From contig JAEYOQ010000011.1 in NCBI GenBank assembly GCA_023411555.1, forward strand, positions 169,247 to 233,246: a stretch of 64,000 bases of DNA. Reading direction: 5' to 3'. The stretch is from Bacillota bacterium (GTDB taxonomy: Bacteria > Bacillota > Clostridia > Lachnospirales > Lachnospiraceae). Shown piece after piece: positions 1 through 8,674 of the stretch. Under the pieces are notes generated by a model that searched no databases, was not told the DNA's origin, and saw nothing but the letters and a program-made list of their open reading frames with translations. Made by a program: the position numbers and the translations under genes. How positions within the stretch are numbered: the first letter of the stretch is position 1; each line of letters begins with the position of its first letter.

Positions 1-610
1 TATAAAGAATATACGACTACTCACGTCTATCAAGACAATACTCCCGGCTCTGACTTATATCTGTGACAATGAAAAGGGGATTGACGCCTTTTTGTGTCCC
101 GGTCATGTCAGCGTGATCACCGGAAGCAGGATTTATGAGGACCTGGTACGTAAATATCAAAAGCCCTTTGTCATAGCCGGCTTTGAGGGAGAGCATATTC
201 TGGCGGCTGTCTATGAGATTGTTAATCAGATTAAGCACGGGGCATATAGGGTGAAGAATTTATATCCCAGTGTTGTCAATGAAGACGGAAATGGGAAAGC
301 CAGAGAGATAATAATGAAGTATTTTGAAGCAGGTGATGAGGATTGGAGAGAAATTGGACGAATTGAAGACTCCGGACTCAGACTTAGACAGGAGTATGGT
401 GTTTACGATGCCGGAAGTAGCTTCTGTTCGGTACAGACCGATCGACCGACAGGCTGTAGGTGCAGGGAGGTTATCCTCGGACGAATCTATCCGGTGGATT
501 GCCCATTATTTCAAAAGGTATGTAGTCCAATGAATGCCATCGGTCCCTGTATGGTATCGACGGAAGGTGCCTGTGGAATCTGGTACAAGAACGGAGGAGC
601 AAAAGCATGA
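1..610 (+). CDS. hypD: HypD, hydrogenase maturation protein (C-terminal part)
   Basis: The reading frame is already open at base 2 and runs to a stop at 610, so the gene begins before the window. HypD is an iron-sulfur protein that works with HypC and HypE to build the Fe(CN)2CO centre of [NiFe] hydrogenases in the cytoplasm. The family block LCPGHVSVITG is at bases 92-124. The C-terminal cysteine-rich segment is present, with CRCREVILGRIYPVDCPLF, then FQKVC and GPCMVSTEGACGIWYK. The stop overlaps the hypE start by 4 bases, indicating translational coupling. The TTG at 92 is an internal leucine codon, not the start. Confidence 0.93.
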   Translation, partial: IKNIRLLTSIKTILPALTYICDNEKGIDAFLCPGHVSVITGSRIYEDLVRKYQKPFVIAGFEGEHILAAVYEIVNQIKHGAYRVKNLYPSVVNEDGNGKAREIIMKYFEAGDEDWREIGRIEDSGLRLRQEYGVYDAGSSFCSVQTDRPTGCRCREVILGRIYPVDCPLFQKVCSPMNAIGPCMVSTEGACGIWYKNGGAKA

Positions 611-1584
611 AGATAACAATGTCCCATGGTAGCGGAGGTGCACAAACCAGTAGTCTGATTCATGATATATTTCTTCGCTATTTTAATAATCCGGTCCTGA
701 ATAAGCTGGAGGATGCCGCTGTACTTAAGGTTCCGGAGAAGATCGCCTTTACCACGGATTCCTTTGTTGTGACTCCAATGTTCTTTCCGGGTGGAGATAT
801 CGGAAAGCTTGCAATCTGCGGAACCGTGAATGATTTAACTATGATGGGGGCTCTGCCAAGATATCTTACCACAGGGTTCATTATCGAAGAGGGTACATCC
901 TTAAGTACCATCGAAGAGATAGCGAAGTCCATGGCGAAGGCAGCAAAGGAAGCCAAGGTTAAAATCGTGGCTGGAGATACTAAGGTAATCGAAGGAAATG
1001 GCGGTGTATATATCAATACCTCTGGCATAGGAGAGATTGTTAAGACCGGAATCAGTGTCTCAAATTGCCGTAAGGGAGATTGTATCCTGGTATCTGGCTA
1101 TCTAGGTGAGCATCATGCTGCCATCCTATCGCAGCGTATGGGAATTGAAAATGAGATTAAGAGTGATTGCGCTCCCTTAACCGGAATTCTCGAGGAATTG
1201 ATTAAGGCTAAGATACCGGTTCGTTTTCTGAGGGATATCACCCGTGGAGGTCTTGCAACCATTCTGAACGAAATAACGGAAAGCTCTGGCTGTGGTGTCA
1301 TGATAGAGGAAACAGCACTTCCGGTCAGTAACGAGGTCCGGGGCTTCTGTGATATTCTAGGGCTGGATCCGCTCTATATGGCTAATGAGGGCAAGCTGCT
1401 GGCTGTCGTTCCAAAAGCGAAGGCAAAGCAAGCACTTGAAGCTATGCGGCAAAGTAAATACGGAAAGAATGCAGTCATTCTCGGTGAGATTACAGAAGGT
1501 GATAAGGTAGTGATGACAACCCGACTAGGTGGAAGCAGAGGAATTGACCTCTTATACGGAGAGGGCTTACCCCGAATTTGTTAA
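607..1584 (+). CDS. hypE: HypE, carbamoyl dehydratase of hydrogenase maturation
   Basis: HypE dehydrates the carbamoyl group carried on its own C-terminal cysteine to a thiocyanate, the cyanide donor for the [NiFe] active site. The 325-residue product has the PurM/AIRS-like fold signatures HGSGG (residues 7-11), LEDAAVL (about 35-41) and CGTVNDLTMMGA (about 77-88). It ends in the diagnostic PRIC tail with the catalytic Cys as last residue. Length is normal for the family. It overlaps hypD by four bases. Structural or nickel-insertion genes (hypA, hypB, hypC, hypF) are not in the window and may lie upstream. Confidence 0.97.
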   Translation: MKITMSHGSGGAQTSSLIHDIFLRYFNNPVLNKLEDAAVLKVPEKIAFTTDSFVVTPMFFPGGDIGKLAICGTVNDLTMMGALPRYLTTGFIIEEGTSLSTIEEIAKSMAKAAKEAKVKIVAGDTKVIEGNGGVYINTSGIGEIVKTGISVSNCRKGDCILVSGYLGEHHAAILSQRMGIENEIKSDCAPLTGILEELIKAKIPVRFLRDITRGGLATILNEITESSGCGVMIEETALPVSNEVRGFCDILGLDPLYMANEGKLLAVVPKAKAKQALEAMRQSKYGKNAVILGEITEGDKVVMTTRLGGSRGIDLLYGEGLPRIC

Positions 1585-1670
1585 GGCTTCGCTATTTGCA
1601 ATTCAGCCTTTACTAAGCTTACTTCAAAGGCTATACTTGGAGAAGAACCTATAAAAGAAAGGAAGAGAGT

Positions 1671-2354
1671 ATGCAGCAGTTTCGGACCCTACTATTTGAT
1701 GCGGATAATACATTGTTCGATTTTACAATGTGCGAGAGGATTGCTCTGGAGACAACCTTTGCACAGCATGGCTATACCTTGACAGAGGAGATTAGAGAGA
1801 CCTACGATAGAATTAACACGGACTTATGGAAGAAGTATGAGCAAGGGCTGATGGATCGAAAGACAGTAATCTATTCCCGATTCGGGCTTTTATTTAAAGA
1901 ACTTGGAATAGAGGAAGACGGGATTCGATTTGAGGATGTATATCAGGACCTTCTAGGTCAGCAGCATATATTAATACCTCATGCAAAAGAGGTAGTAGAG
2001 CATCTTTATTCTCGTTATGATCTGTATATTGTTACAAATGGGGTCACAGTTACTCAGCTGAGAAGGTTGAAGGATTCCGGAATTGACCGTTATATGAAGG
2101 GTATCTTTGTTTCGGAAGCGACCGGTTATCAGAAGCCCATGAAGGAGTACTTCGATTATTGCTTTGAACGAATATCTGGGTTCGAGAAGGAAAAAACGCT
2201 GATTATCGGAGATTCTCTATCCTCTGATATTAAGGGTGGCAACAATGCCGGAATTAAGACCTGCTGGTATAATCCCTTCCGGCTTAAGAAGGAATCCGAA
2301 ATCAAAGTCGATTATGAAATACAAAGCCTCATGGAGTTATATGAGCTTTTATAG
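1671..2354 (+). CDS. HAD-superfamily hydrolase, YjjG-type pyrimidine nucleotidase
   Basis: The 227-residue protein has all four HAD motifs: LLFDADNTLFDF (residues 8-19) with the nucleophile and acid aspartates, IVTNG (about 120-124), a lysine in ATGYQKP, and IIGDSLSSD (about 178-186). The DADNTLFDF form and the helical cap match the YjjG group, which dephosphorylates (often non-canonical) pyrimidine nucleoside monophosphates as house-cleaning. The start is an ATG preceded by GGAAGAG. It lies 86 bases after hypE and is probably a separate function. Substrate is inferred from family resemblance; other small phosphate esters are possible. Confidence 0.8.
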   Translation: MQQFRTLLFDADNTLFDFTMCERIALETTFAQHGYTLTEEIRETYDRINTDLWKKYEQGLMDRKTVIYSRFGLLFKELGIEEDGIRFEDVYQDLLGQQHILIPHAKEVVEHLYSRYDLYIVTNGVTVTQLRRLKDSGIDRYMKGIFVSEATGYQKPMKEYFDYCFERISGFEKEKTLIIGDSLSSDIKGGNNAGIKTCWYNPFRLKKESEIKVDYEIQSLMELYELL

Positions 2355-2505
2355 TATTTGCTGAGTAAGCCTGTGATGCTATTCTTTTGAATACTTCACA
2401 ATGAATTGCAAGACAAGCTTTTATGAGTATATTAATGAGCTGCGTAGAATTCTGGTATTTTGGCAGTATTAATAGAATTAAAACAGTACAGAAAGGGAGT
2501 AGGGG

Positions 2506-3522
2506 ATGAAAGCACTAAGAGATCAGGATAGAACCTTCGATATTGTTGTATCAGGATACGGAGCAGCTAACGAAGAAACCATAGCTGGTTATCGATTTGA
2601 TATGGCAGGAAAGCAGCAAAGACTTTGGCAGACTCAGATCATGCAGGCCAGCTTCGTATGTCGATGGGAGGACTATCTCTTCACGGTTACAGAGACCAAC
2701 GACTACTGTATCGTTTACCTGCTAAAAAGTAACCAAGGAGGCTATTCTCTCATCGATCAGAGAAAGTTGGAGGGCGGAGCATTATGCCATATAACCTATT
2801 CCCCAAAGCATGAGACCTTATACGGGGCATGCTACGCCACAGGTACCATCTTTGGAATCCGGGTAGAAGAGGAGGGCTTTGGTGATGTGGTTTATAGTGA
2901 GGTACAGCACTCACCAAGTGGTAAATCCTTAACCCGTGCTCATTGTCTACTATTGAATGCCAAAGAGGATAAGCTGCTTACGGTAAATATTGCTCTGGAT
3001 GAGCTGATTTGCTATGAGCTTAAGGACGGAATACCGGTCTTTATAGAGAGGGTCATGATGCCAGAAGGGGTTGGACCAAGGCATGCCATCTATTCGGCAG
3101 ATGAGACCCTCTTATATGTAATCACGGAATACTCCAATGAGATACTCGTTTATCAGAGCAAGGGATATAAGCTTATTCAGAGAATATCAACCCTACCTCC
3201 TTCTTACCTGGGGACAAGTAATTGTTCCACCCTATGTATCTCTAAGGATGGGAGATATTTATATGCAGCAAACCGTGGTGCAGATACCATCGCCCTGTTC
3301 CGCGTAGATACAGAGGGAAAGCTCAAGTGGATAAAGGATTATCCTTGTGGCGGTAAGCATCCTCGCCATATGATTCTGACTACTCATGACGAGCATATAA
3401 TTATTTGCAATCAATTCTCGAACAATGTAACAGCTTATGCAATCGATGAGATTACCGGTGAGCTTACAGAAAAGATAATTGACCTGACTTTCAATAGACC
3501 CAGTGGAATTGTCCAGGTATAA
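2506..3522 (+). CDS. Lactonase-family seven-bladed beta-propeller protein (6-phosphogluconolactonase-like)
   Basis: The 338-residue protein belongs to the YbhE/Pgl-type lactonase family, recognised from recurring propeller-strand motifs: GPRHAIYSAD (about 190-199), SKDGRYLYAANRGADTIALF near residue 250, HPRHMILT (about 284-291) and the C-terminal RPSGIVQV. It has no signal peptide, so it is cytoplasmic. Family members hydrolyse 6-phosphogluconolactone or related sugar lactones, but many are uncharacterised. The ATG follows a strong GAAAGGGAG site. The terminator-like hairpin about 60 bases downstream is shared with a small minus-strand unit. Confidence 0.82.
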   Translation: MKALRDQDRTFDIVVSGYGAANEETIAGYRFDMAGKQQRLWQTQIMQASFVCRWEDYLFTVTETNDYCIVYLLKSNQGGYSLIDQRKLEGGALCHITYSPKHETLYGACYATGTIFGIRVEEEGFGDVVYSEVQHSPSGKSLTRAHCLLLNAKEDKLLTVNIALDELICYELKDGIPVFIERVMMPEGVGPRHAIYSADETLLYVITEYSNEILVYQSKGYKLIQRISTLPPSYLGTSNCSTLCISKDGRYLYAANRGADTIALFRVDTEGKLKWIKDYPCGGKHPRHMILTTHDEHIIICNQFSNNVTAYAIDEITGELTEKIIDLTFNRPSGIVQV

Positions 3523-3583
3523 ACAGTTCGATCTTACTATAAACAGATAGGATGATAAGGATTATATACCTATTATAAAAAAT

Positions 3584-3613
3584 GCTTCTAGCCTCAAGTT
3601 CGAGGCTAGAAGC
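3584..3613. terminator. Bidirectional intrinsic terminator, stronger on the minus strand
   Basis: A perfect 12-bp inverted repeat (arms 3584-3595 and 3602-3613) has a 6-base loop. Read on the minus strand it is followed by ATTTTTT, a good U-tract; on the plus strand the following T-tract is more distant. It can end both the lactonase transcript and the small minus-strand unit, whose second ORF stops inside the stem. Confidence 0.75.
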
Positions 3614-3671
3614 TATATATTAGTTTTTCCTTTTCCAGTATGCTCTTAATCTTTTCTGGCTTTAGTTCCAT
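3606..3671 (-). CDS. Candidate 21-residue small protein in a LexA-box unit
   Basis: This minus-strand ATG at 3671 has an excellent AAGGAG site 7 bases upstream and encodes 21 residues, beginning MELKPEKIKSIL and ending in LIYSF, rich in Lys and Glu with the look of an amphipathic helix. The TAG stop lies in the terminator stem. Upstream on the same strand are a sigma-A-type promoter (3800-3827) and two LexA-like boxes. I do not recognise the peptide. The combination of promoter, strong SD and terminator makes it a plausible DNA-damage-inducible small protein, but peptide function is unknown. Confidence 0.45.
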   Translation of the reverse strand: MELKPEKIKSILEKEKLIYSF

Positions 3672-3683
3672 TTTTTCTCTCCT

Positions 3684-3767
3684 TCATCTTTTTCTTATGT
3701 TGACCTCAAAATTACGGTACTCTGGTAGCTTGTAGAATTGTTGTGTATTATGATTAGCTAAATCCAT
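3684..3767 (-). CDS. Candidate 27-residue upstream ORF of the LexA-box unit
   Basis: The ATG at 3767 opens a 27-residue frame (MDLANHNTQQFYKLPEY and so on, ending in NIRKR) whose TGA stop overlaps the SD of the next tiny ORF. It has no convincing SD of its own; the 12-bp palindrome GAGATATATCTC lies immediately before it. It may be a leader peptide coupled to the second ORF or merely transcribed leader. Not recognised. Confidence 0.25.
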   Translation of the reverse strand: MDLANHNTQQFYKLPEYRNFEVNIRKR

Positions 3768-3780
3768 TGAGATATATCTC

Positions 3781-3848
3781 GAATGTTTGTTCTGATTCTA
3801 TTATACTCTATTTCTAGCATTTGTAAAATTAAAAAAGAACGAATGTTT
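3781..3848 (-). promoter_or_regulatory. Minus-strand promoter flanked by two LexA-like boxes
   Basis: On the minus strand, -35 TTTACA (3822-3827), a 16-bp spacer and -10 TATAAT (3800-3805) drive the small-ORF unit. A LexA-like box GAACGAATGTTT lies upstream (plus-strand 3837-3848) and a second, GAATGTTTGTTC (3781-3792), sits at the expected start point. Both fit the Firmicutes SOS pattern GAAC-N4-GTTC/T with one mismatch or fewer. Confidence 0.6.
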
Positions 3849-3942
3849 GGAAATGTTTGTGCACCATATAATTATCATTCACATATAAATTAAAAATGAG
3901 TATAGACAATAAGTGTCATTAATCAGTCGATAGACATAATAG

Positions 3943-3971
3943 TTGCTGGACGAACGTACGTATGGTACAAT
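3943..3971 (+). promoter_or_regulatory. Helicase promoter with LexA-like box in the spacer
   Basis: -35 TTGCTG (3943-3948) and -10 TACAAT (3966-3971) are separated by 17 bp. The spacer contains GAACGTACGTAT (3952-3963), a near match to the SOS box, in the position expected for LexA repression of the helicase gene that starts at 4008. Confidence 0.6.
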
Positions 3972-4007
3972 GTAAGGAAAAAGATTACTGATTTTGGAGG
4001 CACGGAT

Positions 4008-6149
4008 ATGGATTTATTAGAGGGATTGAATGAAGAGCAAAGGCAGGCTGTAATGACCACAGAGGGGTATGTTCGGGTGATTGCAGGAGCTGGTTCCGGG
4101 AAGACAAGAGCTCTGACCCATCGCTTTGCTTATTTGGTGAATGAGATTGGCATCTCCACCTCGAACATCCTGTGTGTGACCTTTACCAATAAAGCTGCCA
4201 ATGAGATGAAGCGGCGTATTCGAACTATGATTGGAGATAATGATACCGGTTATATCAGTACCTTTCATGGCTTTTGCGTACAGGTACTAAAGGAAGACAT
4301 TCATGTCTTACACTATCCGAAGAATTTTATCATCCTTGATACAGAGGATGTGAACTCGATATTGCATTCGATTTTCGAGGATATGGGATTGAATTCCAAA
4401 AATTTTACCTTTCCGACCCTGATTGATAAAATCACGGAGCGAAAAAACAGGGAACCATATATCAATGATATTCTAAGCATGGATCACGAGGTGCTGAAGG
4501 ACAAGTTCCGTAAGGCAAGAAATCAGGAGGATGCAATCTTCTATCGTTATCTATACGAGCAAAAGAAATGCTTTGCACTGGATTTTGATGATTTGATTAA
4601 TTTTGTCCTTTATATCTTTGAACAGCATGAGGATATCCGCAGCAAATGGCAGCAGAGGCTGGAATACATCATGGTTGATGAATTTCAAGATGTGAATGTG
4701 AGACAATACCGCCTGGCACAAATTCTTAGTGATCACCATCATAATTTGTTCATTGTGGGGGATCCGGATCAGACCATCTATTCCTGGAGAGGTGCCAGAG
4801 TAGAGTATATTATTAATTTTGATAAAGAATATCCAAGTTCTAAGACAATTGTTATGGACAAGAATTACCGGTCTACTGTGAATATTATTAATGCTTCAAA
4901 TTCCTTGATTACGAAGAATAAGAAGCGATTGGATAAGAGACTGGTTGCTATCAATCAGACAGAGATACCGGTTATCTATCATCATGCCAAGACTACGAGT
5001 GAGGAGGCTGAGTGGATTGCGAAACAGATTACTGCAATTGTAGACGGTGGAAAGAGCTACAGGGATATCGCAATACTGTATCGTTCTCATTTTATCTCAA
5101 GAAGCTTTGAAGAGGTATTCATTAAGCAGAAGCTTCCTTATACCATATATTCAGGAATTGAGTTCTATAAGCGGAAGGAGATTAAGGATGTTCTGTGCTA
5201 TCTCCGTATGGTAGCAAACCAGGATGACATCTCCTTTATACGAATTGTGAATCTGCCAAAGCGGAATATCGGAGAGAAAAGGATGGCTTTTCTTAAGGAT
5301 TGCGCTGATCGAAATAACTGCACCTTATATCAGGCACTACTGCAGAGTCAGAACGAGGACTTGTTTGCTAAGACCCAGGCAAAGACCTTTATCCAACTAA
5401 TTGAGAAGTATCGAGTTGTATTTGAGACTATGAAGCTATCAGAATTGCTCACGAATATCTTAAATGATAGTGGTTATGAAGCACTGCTACGAACCAACGG
5501 GGAGCAGGAGCGATTAGATAATCTGGCAGAACTAAAGCAGTCTATCTATGAATTTGAACGGGATGCGGGAGAGGAATGCTCTTTGCCTGATTATCTGGAC
5601 CGGATTTCCCTCTATACGAATCTGGATCAGAAGGAGAAGGGCGATGCTGTTCAGATGATGACCATTCACAATGCTAAGGGGTTGGAATTTCCCTATGTCT
5701 TCGTCTGTGGTCTGAATGAAGGAATATTTCCAAGCAAGCATGTGGATACGGAGGATAAGCTGGAGGAGGAGCGAAGACTCGCTTATGTAGCTTATACCAG
5801 AGCAGAACGAGCCTTGTTCTTAAGTGACGCTGAGGGGATTAATTATGATGGCTCCTACCGCTATCCCTCCCGTTTTATTTTCAATGTTGAGAAGGCCTAT
5901 CTTAATTATACCGTAGAGCTGGAGGAGAGATTGGTAGGGGATGCTAGCTTCTATATTGAGCAGAATGAGAGAAAGCTATCGGGAAATAATATCCGGCATC
6001 CAGTCGGAGCTACCGTACGCCATAGTGTATTCGGAATCGGAAAGATTGTCGGAATCAATGATGAGATATCCAGCTATATCATTCAGTTCGATACTATGGA
6101 GACTACCAGAAGCATAAGCTTTAAAATAAGACTGGAATCGATCGGGTAG
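4008..6149 (+). CDS. UvrD/PcrA/Rep-type ATP-dependent DNA helicase (SF1A)
   Basis: The 713-residue protein has the ordered SF1A motifs: Q-motif region LNEEQRQAV at the N terminus, Walker A GAGSGKTRALT (about 27), motif II DEFQDVN (about 224), GDPDQTIYSWRGA (about 251), NYRS (about 286), TIHNAKGLEFPYVF (about 552) and YVAYTRAE (about 594). Such 3'-5' helicases unwind DNA in nucleotide excision repair, mismatch repair and replication restart. The C terminus keeps a short PcrA-like module with GATVRHSVFGIGKI. A TTGGAGG site precedes the ATG. The promoter carries a LexA-like box, consistent with SOS induction. PcrA itself or a paralogue cannot be separated by eye. Confidence 0.93.
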   Translation: MDLLEGLNEEQRQAVMTTEGYVRVIAGAGSGKTRALTHRFAYLVNEIGISTSNILCVTFTNKAANEMKRRIRTMIGDNDTGYISTFHGFCVQVLKEDIHVLHYPKNFIILDTEDVNSILHSIFEDMGLNSKNFTFPTLIDKITERKNREPYINDILSMDHEVLKDKFRKARNQEDAIFYRYLYEQKKCFALDFDDLINFVLYIFEQHEDIRSKWQQRLEYIMVDEFQDVNVRQYRLAQILSDHHHNLFIVGDPDQTIYSWRGARVEYIINFDKEYPSSKTIVMDKNYRSTVNIINASNSLITKNKKRLDKRLVAINQTEIPVIYHHAKTTSEEAEWIAKQITAIVDGGKSYRDIAILYRSHFISRSFEEVFIKQKLPYTIYSGIEFYKRKEIKDVLCYLRMVANQDDISFIRIVNLPKRNIGEKRMAFLKDCADRNNCTLYQALLQSQNEDLFAKTQAKTFIQLIEKYRVVFETMKLSELLTNILNDSGYEALLRTNGEQERLDNLAELKQSIYEFERDAGEECSLPDYLDRISLYTNLDQKEKGDAVQMMTIHNAKGLEFPYVFVCGLNEGIFPSKHVDTEDKLEEERRLAYVAYTRAERALFLSDAEGINYDGSYRYPSRFIFNVEKAYLNYTVELEERLVGDASFYIEQNERKLSGNNIRHPVGATVRHSVFGIGKIVGINDEISSYIIQFDTMETTRSISFKIRLESIG

Positions 6150-6193
6150 ATGAGTGCTGATGAGGATAATCAGAGAAGGATTGGGGTAAGAGT

Positions 6194-8239
6194 ATGTTAA
6201 GAGAAGGAAAGAAAAATGAATACAGATTAAGAAGTCGTTTTGTCCTATTATTTACTGTTGCATTCGTAGTGATTGCTTTTGCTACAAATGCTTCGGTGTC
6301 AAGCGCCGCAAAGAAAGACAAGGGTATCACCATATTGTTTACCCATGATTTGCATGATAATTTGCTTCCGTTTCAGACTATAGGGAATAGAAGTGCAGCC
6401 TTCTACGGGGGCTATGCTCGATTAAAAACAGCCATTGATGCCGAGAAGGAGATTGACCCGGAAGCAATTGTTGCAGACGGCGGTGATTTTTCCATGGGTA
6501 CTCCCTTCCAGACTATCTTCGAGACCGATGCTCCCAGTTTGGTGCTTCTCGGAGCCATGGGGTATGATGCTACTACTCTGGGTAATCATGAGTTTGATTA
6601 TCGCCCAAGAGGCTTAGCAGCTAGTCTAAACGCAGCGATGGAAAGTGGGAAAAGGCTTCCTTCAATCGTCCAGGCTAATATTGAATTTCCGGTGGATGAA
6701 GCCGGAGTTATGTCAGACTCCTTGACGGAGTTAAAGTCGGCGATGGAGGAGTATGGGGTAACGGATTACATCGTGTTGGAGAGAAACGGCTATCAAATAG
6801 GTGTATTTGGTGTTATGGGAGAGGAATCAGCATATATGGCTCCAATGTCAGAAGCAACCTTTTCCGATAAGATTGAACAGGCAAAAAGAGTAGTAAAGCA
6901 ATTGAAGGATGAGGAAAAGGTGGATTTTATCCTGTGCCTATCTCACTCCGGTACCAAAGCAAAGATAAAGGAATCGGAGGATGAGCTTCTGGCCAAGGCT
7001 GTTCCGGAGATCGATTTCATCATCAGCGGACATACTCATACCACCTTGTCAGAGCCGAAGATAGTCGGCAATACCGTAATCGGAAGCGTAGGCTGTTATG
7101 GCAAACAGCTTGGAGTTGCTAAGCTGAGTCCTGATACAGCCGGTAATTGGAAGCTAGATAGTTATAGACTGAAATCTATTGATGATACATATACTGAGGA
7201 TGCTTCGATAAATGAGCTAATAACTGGATTAAAGAGTAGTGTTCAGAAGAAATATTTTGATAGTTTTGGTATGGAATTCGATGAGGTAGTGGCAACCTCT
7301 TCCATGCAATTCCAAACTCCCGATGAGCTTGCTATGATCCATGGAGAAGCTACCATCGGTAACCTGATCAGCGATGCTTATGTATACGCAGTGAAGAAGG
7401 CAGAGGGAGAGGATTACACGACAGTTGACGCAGCAATTGTACCCAGCGGAACCATCCGAGATTCTATATATGAGGGAGAGGTGACAACAGCCAACGCCTT
7501 CAGTATCAGTTCTCTGGGGATAGGGGCTGATGGGAAACCGGGTTACCCCCTAATCAGTGTATATTTAACAGGGGAAGAGCTTAAGACGGCATGTGAAGTA
7601 GATGCTTCGATTACTCCTCTAATGGCAGAAGCACAGTTATTTATGTCAGGAGTTAACTTTGCCTTTAACCCCAAGAGACTGATTTTTAACAAGGTAGTAA
7701 GGACCGAACTAGTAAAGGAGGATGGATCAGTTGAGGAGATAGAGGATAGTAAGCTTTACCGCGTTGTTTGTAATCTCTATTCTGCTCAGATGCTTTCCAT
7801 CGTCGGAGATAAATCCTACGGTTTGATGTCCATCGTGCCAAAGGATAAGGAAGGGAATGCGATTACTGATTTTGAAAAGCACATCATCTATGAGACTACA
7901 AATCAGGGGCCTAGGGAATTGAAGGAATGGTATGCAGTAGTTCAATACCTCAAATCCTTCGATAAGGTGGATGGGATTCCCCGTATACCTGCATATTATG
8001 GAGCTACTCATGAGAGAAAGGTGATTGATCGAAATAAAAGTATTATCGCTATCCTGAGTCATCCAAATCTTATCGGGATCGTGGCATACTGCATCGTAGG
8101 CGTGCTGTTTCTTCTTAATCTGCTTCTTATCAGGGGGATTGCTTTCGGAATCAGACGCAGAAGGTATAAGCGCAGAAGAAGTAAAGAGAAGGCTAGGGTA
8201 GCTGATCGATCAAAGCAGGTACATAAGTCCAAAGGATAG
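6194..8239 (+). CDS. Membrane-anchored 5'-nucleotidase/2',3'-cyclic phosphodiesterase-like metallophosphoesterase
   Basis: The 681-residue protein begins with a signal or anchor segment (residues 13-35, ending SVSSAA) and ends with a membrane helix (about 622-650) followed by a strongly basic Arg/Lys tail. The calcineurin-like domain has FTHDLHDN (about 49-56), DGGDFSMGT (about 95), GNHEFDY (about 131), LSHSGT (about 252) and SGHTHT (about 277). A 5'-nucleotidase C-terminal substrate domain follows (HGEATIGNLISDA near 390). The catalytic part should face outside and be tethered at the C terminus. UshA/YfkN-like enzymes scavenge phosphate and nucleosides. It lies 44 bases after the helicase. 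Confidence 0.88.
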   Translation: MLREGKKNEYRLRSRFVLLFTVAFVVIAFATNASVSSAAKKDKGITILFTHDLHDNLLPFQTIGNRSAAFYGGYARLKTAIDAEKEIDPEAIVADGGDFSMGTPFQTIFETDAPSLVLLGAMGYDATTLGNHEFDYRPRGLAASLNAAMESGKRLPSIVQANIEFPVDEAGVMSDSLTELKSAMEEYGVTDYIVLERNGYQIGVFGVMGEESAYMAPMSEATFSDKIEQAKRVVKQLKDEEKVDFILCLSHSGTKAKIKESEDELLAKAVPEIDFIISGHTHTTLSEPKIVGNTVIGSVGCYGKQLGVAKLSPDTAGNWKLDSYRLKSIDDTYTEDASINELITGLKSSVQKKYFDSFGMEFDEVVATSSMQFQTPDELAMIHGEATIGNLISDAYVYAVKKAEGEDYTTVDAAIVPSGTIRDSIYEGEVTTANAFSISSLGIGADGKPGYPLISVYLTGEELKTACEVDASITPLMAEAQLFMSGVNFAFNPKRLIFNKVVRTELVKEDGSVEEIEDSKLYRVVCNLYSAQMLSIVGDKSYGLMSIVPKDKEGNAITDFEKHIIYETTNQGPRELKEWYAVVQYLKSFDKVDGIPRIPAYYGATHERKVIDRNKSIIAILSHPNLIGIVAYCIVGVLFLLNLLLIRGIAFGIRRRRYKRRRSKEKARVADRSKQVHKSKG

Positions 8240-8311
8240 AACGGATAAAATATTTATTTCTTAGTGATTATAGACATGAAAACACCTTAATAAGGGTAAT
8301 CTAATAACTTG

Positions 8312-8381
8312 ACAAGACTTTTCATTGTAATTTAACAAGACTTTTCATTGTAATTTAACAAGACTTTTTCATTGTAATTTA
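8312..8381. repeat. Three tandem copies of a 23-bp A/T-rich unit
   Basis: A 23-bp unit beginning ACAAGACTTTTC occurs at 8312-8334 and 8335-8357, then as a 24-bp copy with one additional T at 8358-8381. It lies in the 435-base gap between the phosphoesterase and NADH oxidase genes. The copies are otherwise identical, so the array is recent. The rest of the gap is A/T-rich with no convincing gene. Confidence 0.9.
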
Positions 8382-8505
8382 TTTTAATCAACATTAGTAG
8401 TGGGCCATTTACGAAATAATCGCGTTATTGGTGAAATGTGACAATTAATATTTATATGATTATAGTATGTGGTGGATATTTACTATTTAATTTGTTGCAA
8501 TTCTA

Positions 8506-8523
8506 TTGTATAATATTAAACAA
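8506..8523. promoter_or_regulatory. Rex-like operator over the NADH oxidase -10 box
   Basis: TTGTATAATATTAAACAA is a dyad (TTGT...ACAA) close to the clostridial Rex pattern TTGTTAA-N4-TTAACAA. It contains a TATAAT hexamer (8509-8514) that could be the -10 of the downstream NADH oxidase. Rex senses the NADH/NAD ratio, which would suit the target. No rex gene is in the window and the -35 is weak. Confidence 0.4.
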
Positions 8524-8674
8524 TAATAGTAATTATTATTATTTGTCTAATAAGAATTCATTTTATTACAAATTAGATAAGATGATTTTTATGTATAAGA
8601 TATCCCGTGATATACAAGAGATACATATGTGGACTCAAAACACATGAATATAGTTGAAAAAGGAGTAATGAATA

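Noticed and set aside
92..610. Independent gene starting at the TTG at 92
   Set aside because: The frame is open back to base 2 with HypD-like sequence before the TTG, so this is a truncated hypD.
8312..8381. CRISPR-like array
   Set aside because: The units are directly tandem with no spacers, and no cas genes are present.
8438..8647. 69-codon A/T-rich ORF upstream of nox
   Set aside because: It begins at GTG without a convincing SD, overlaps the likely nox promoter and Rex-like site, and has Asn/Tyr/Ile-rich composition typical of chance translation of A/T-rich DNA.
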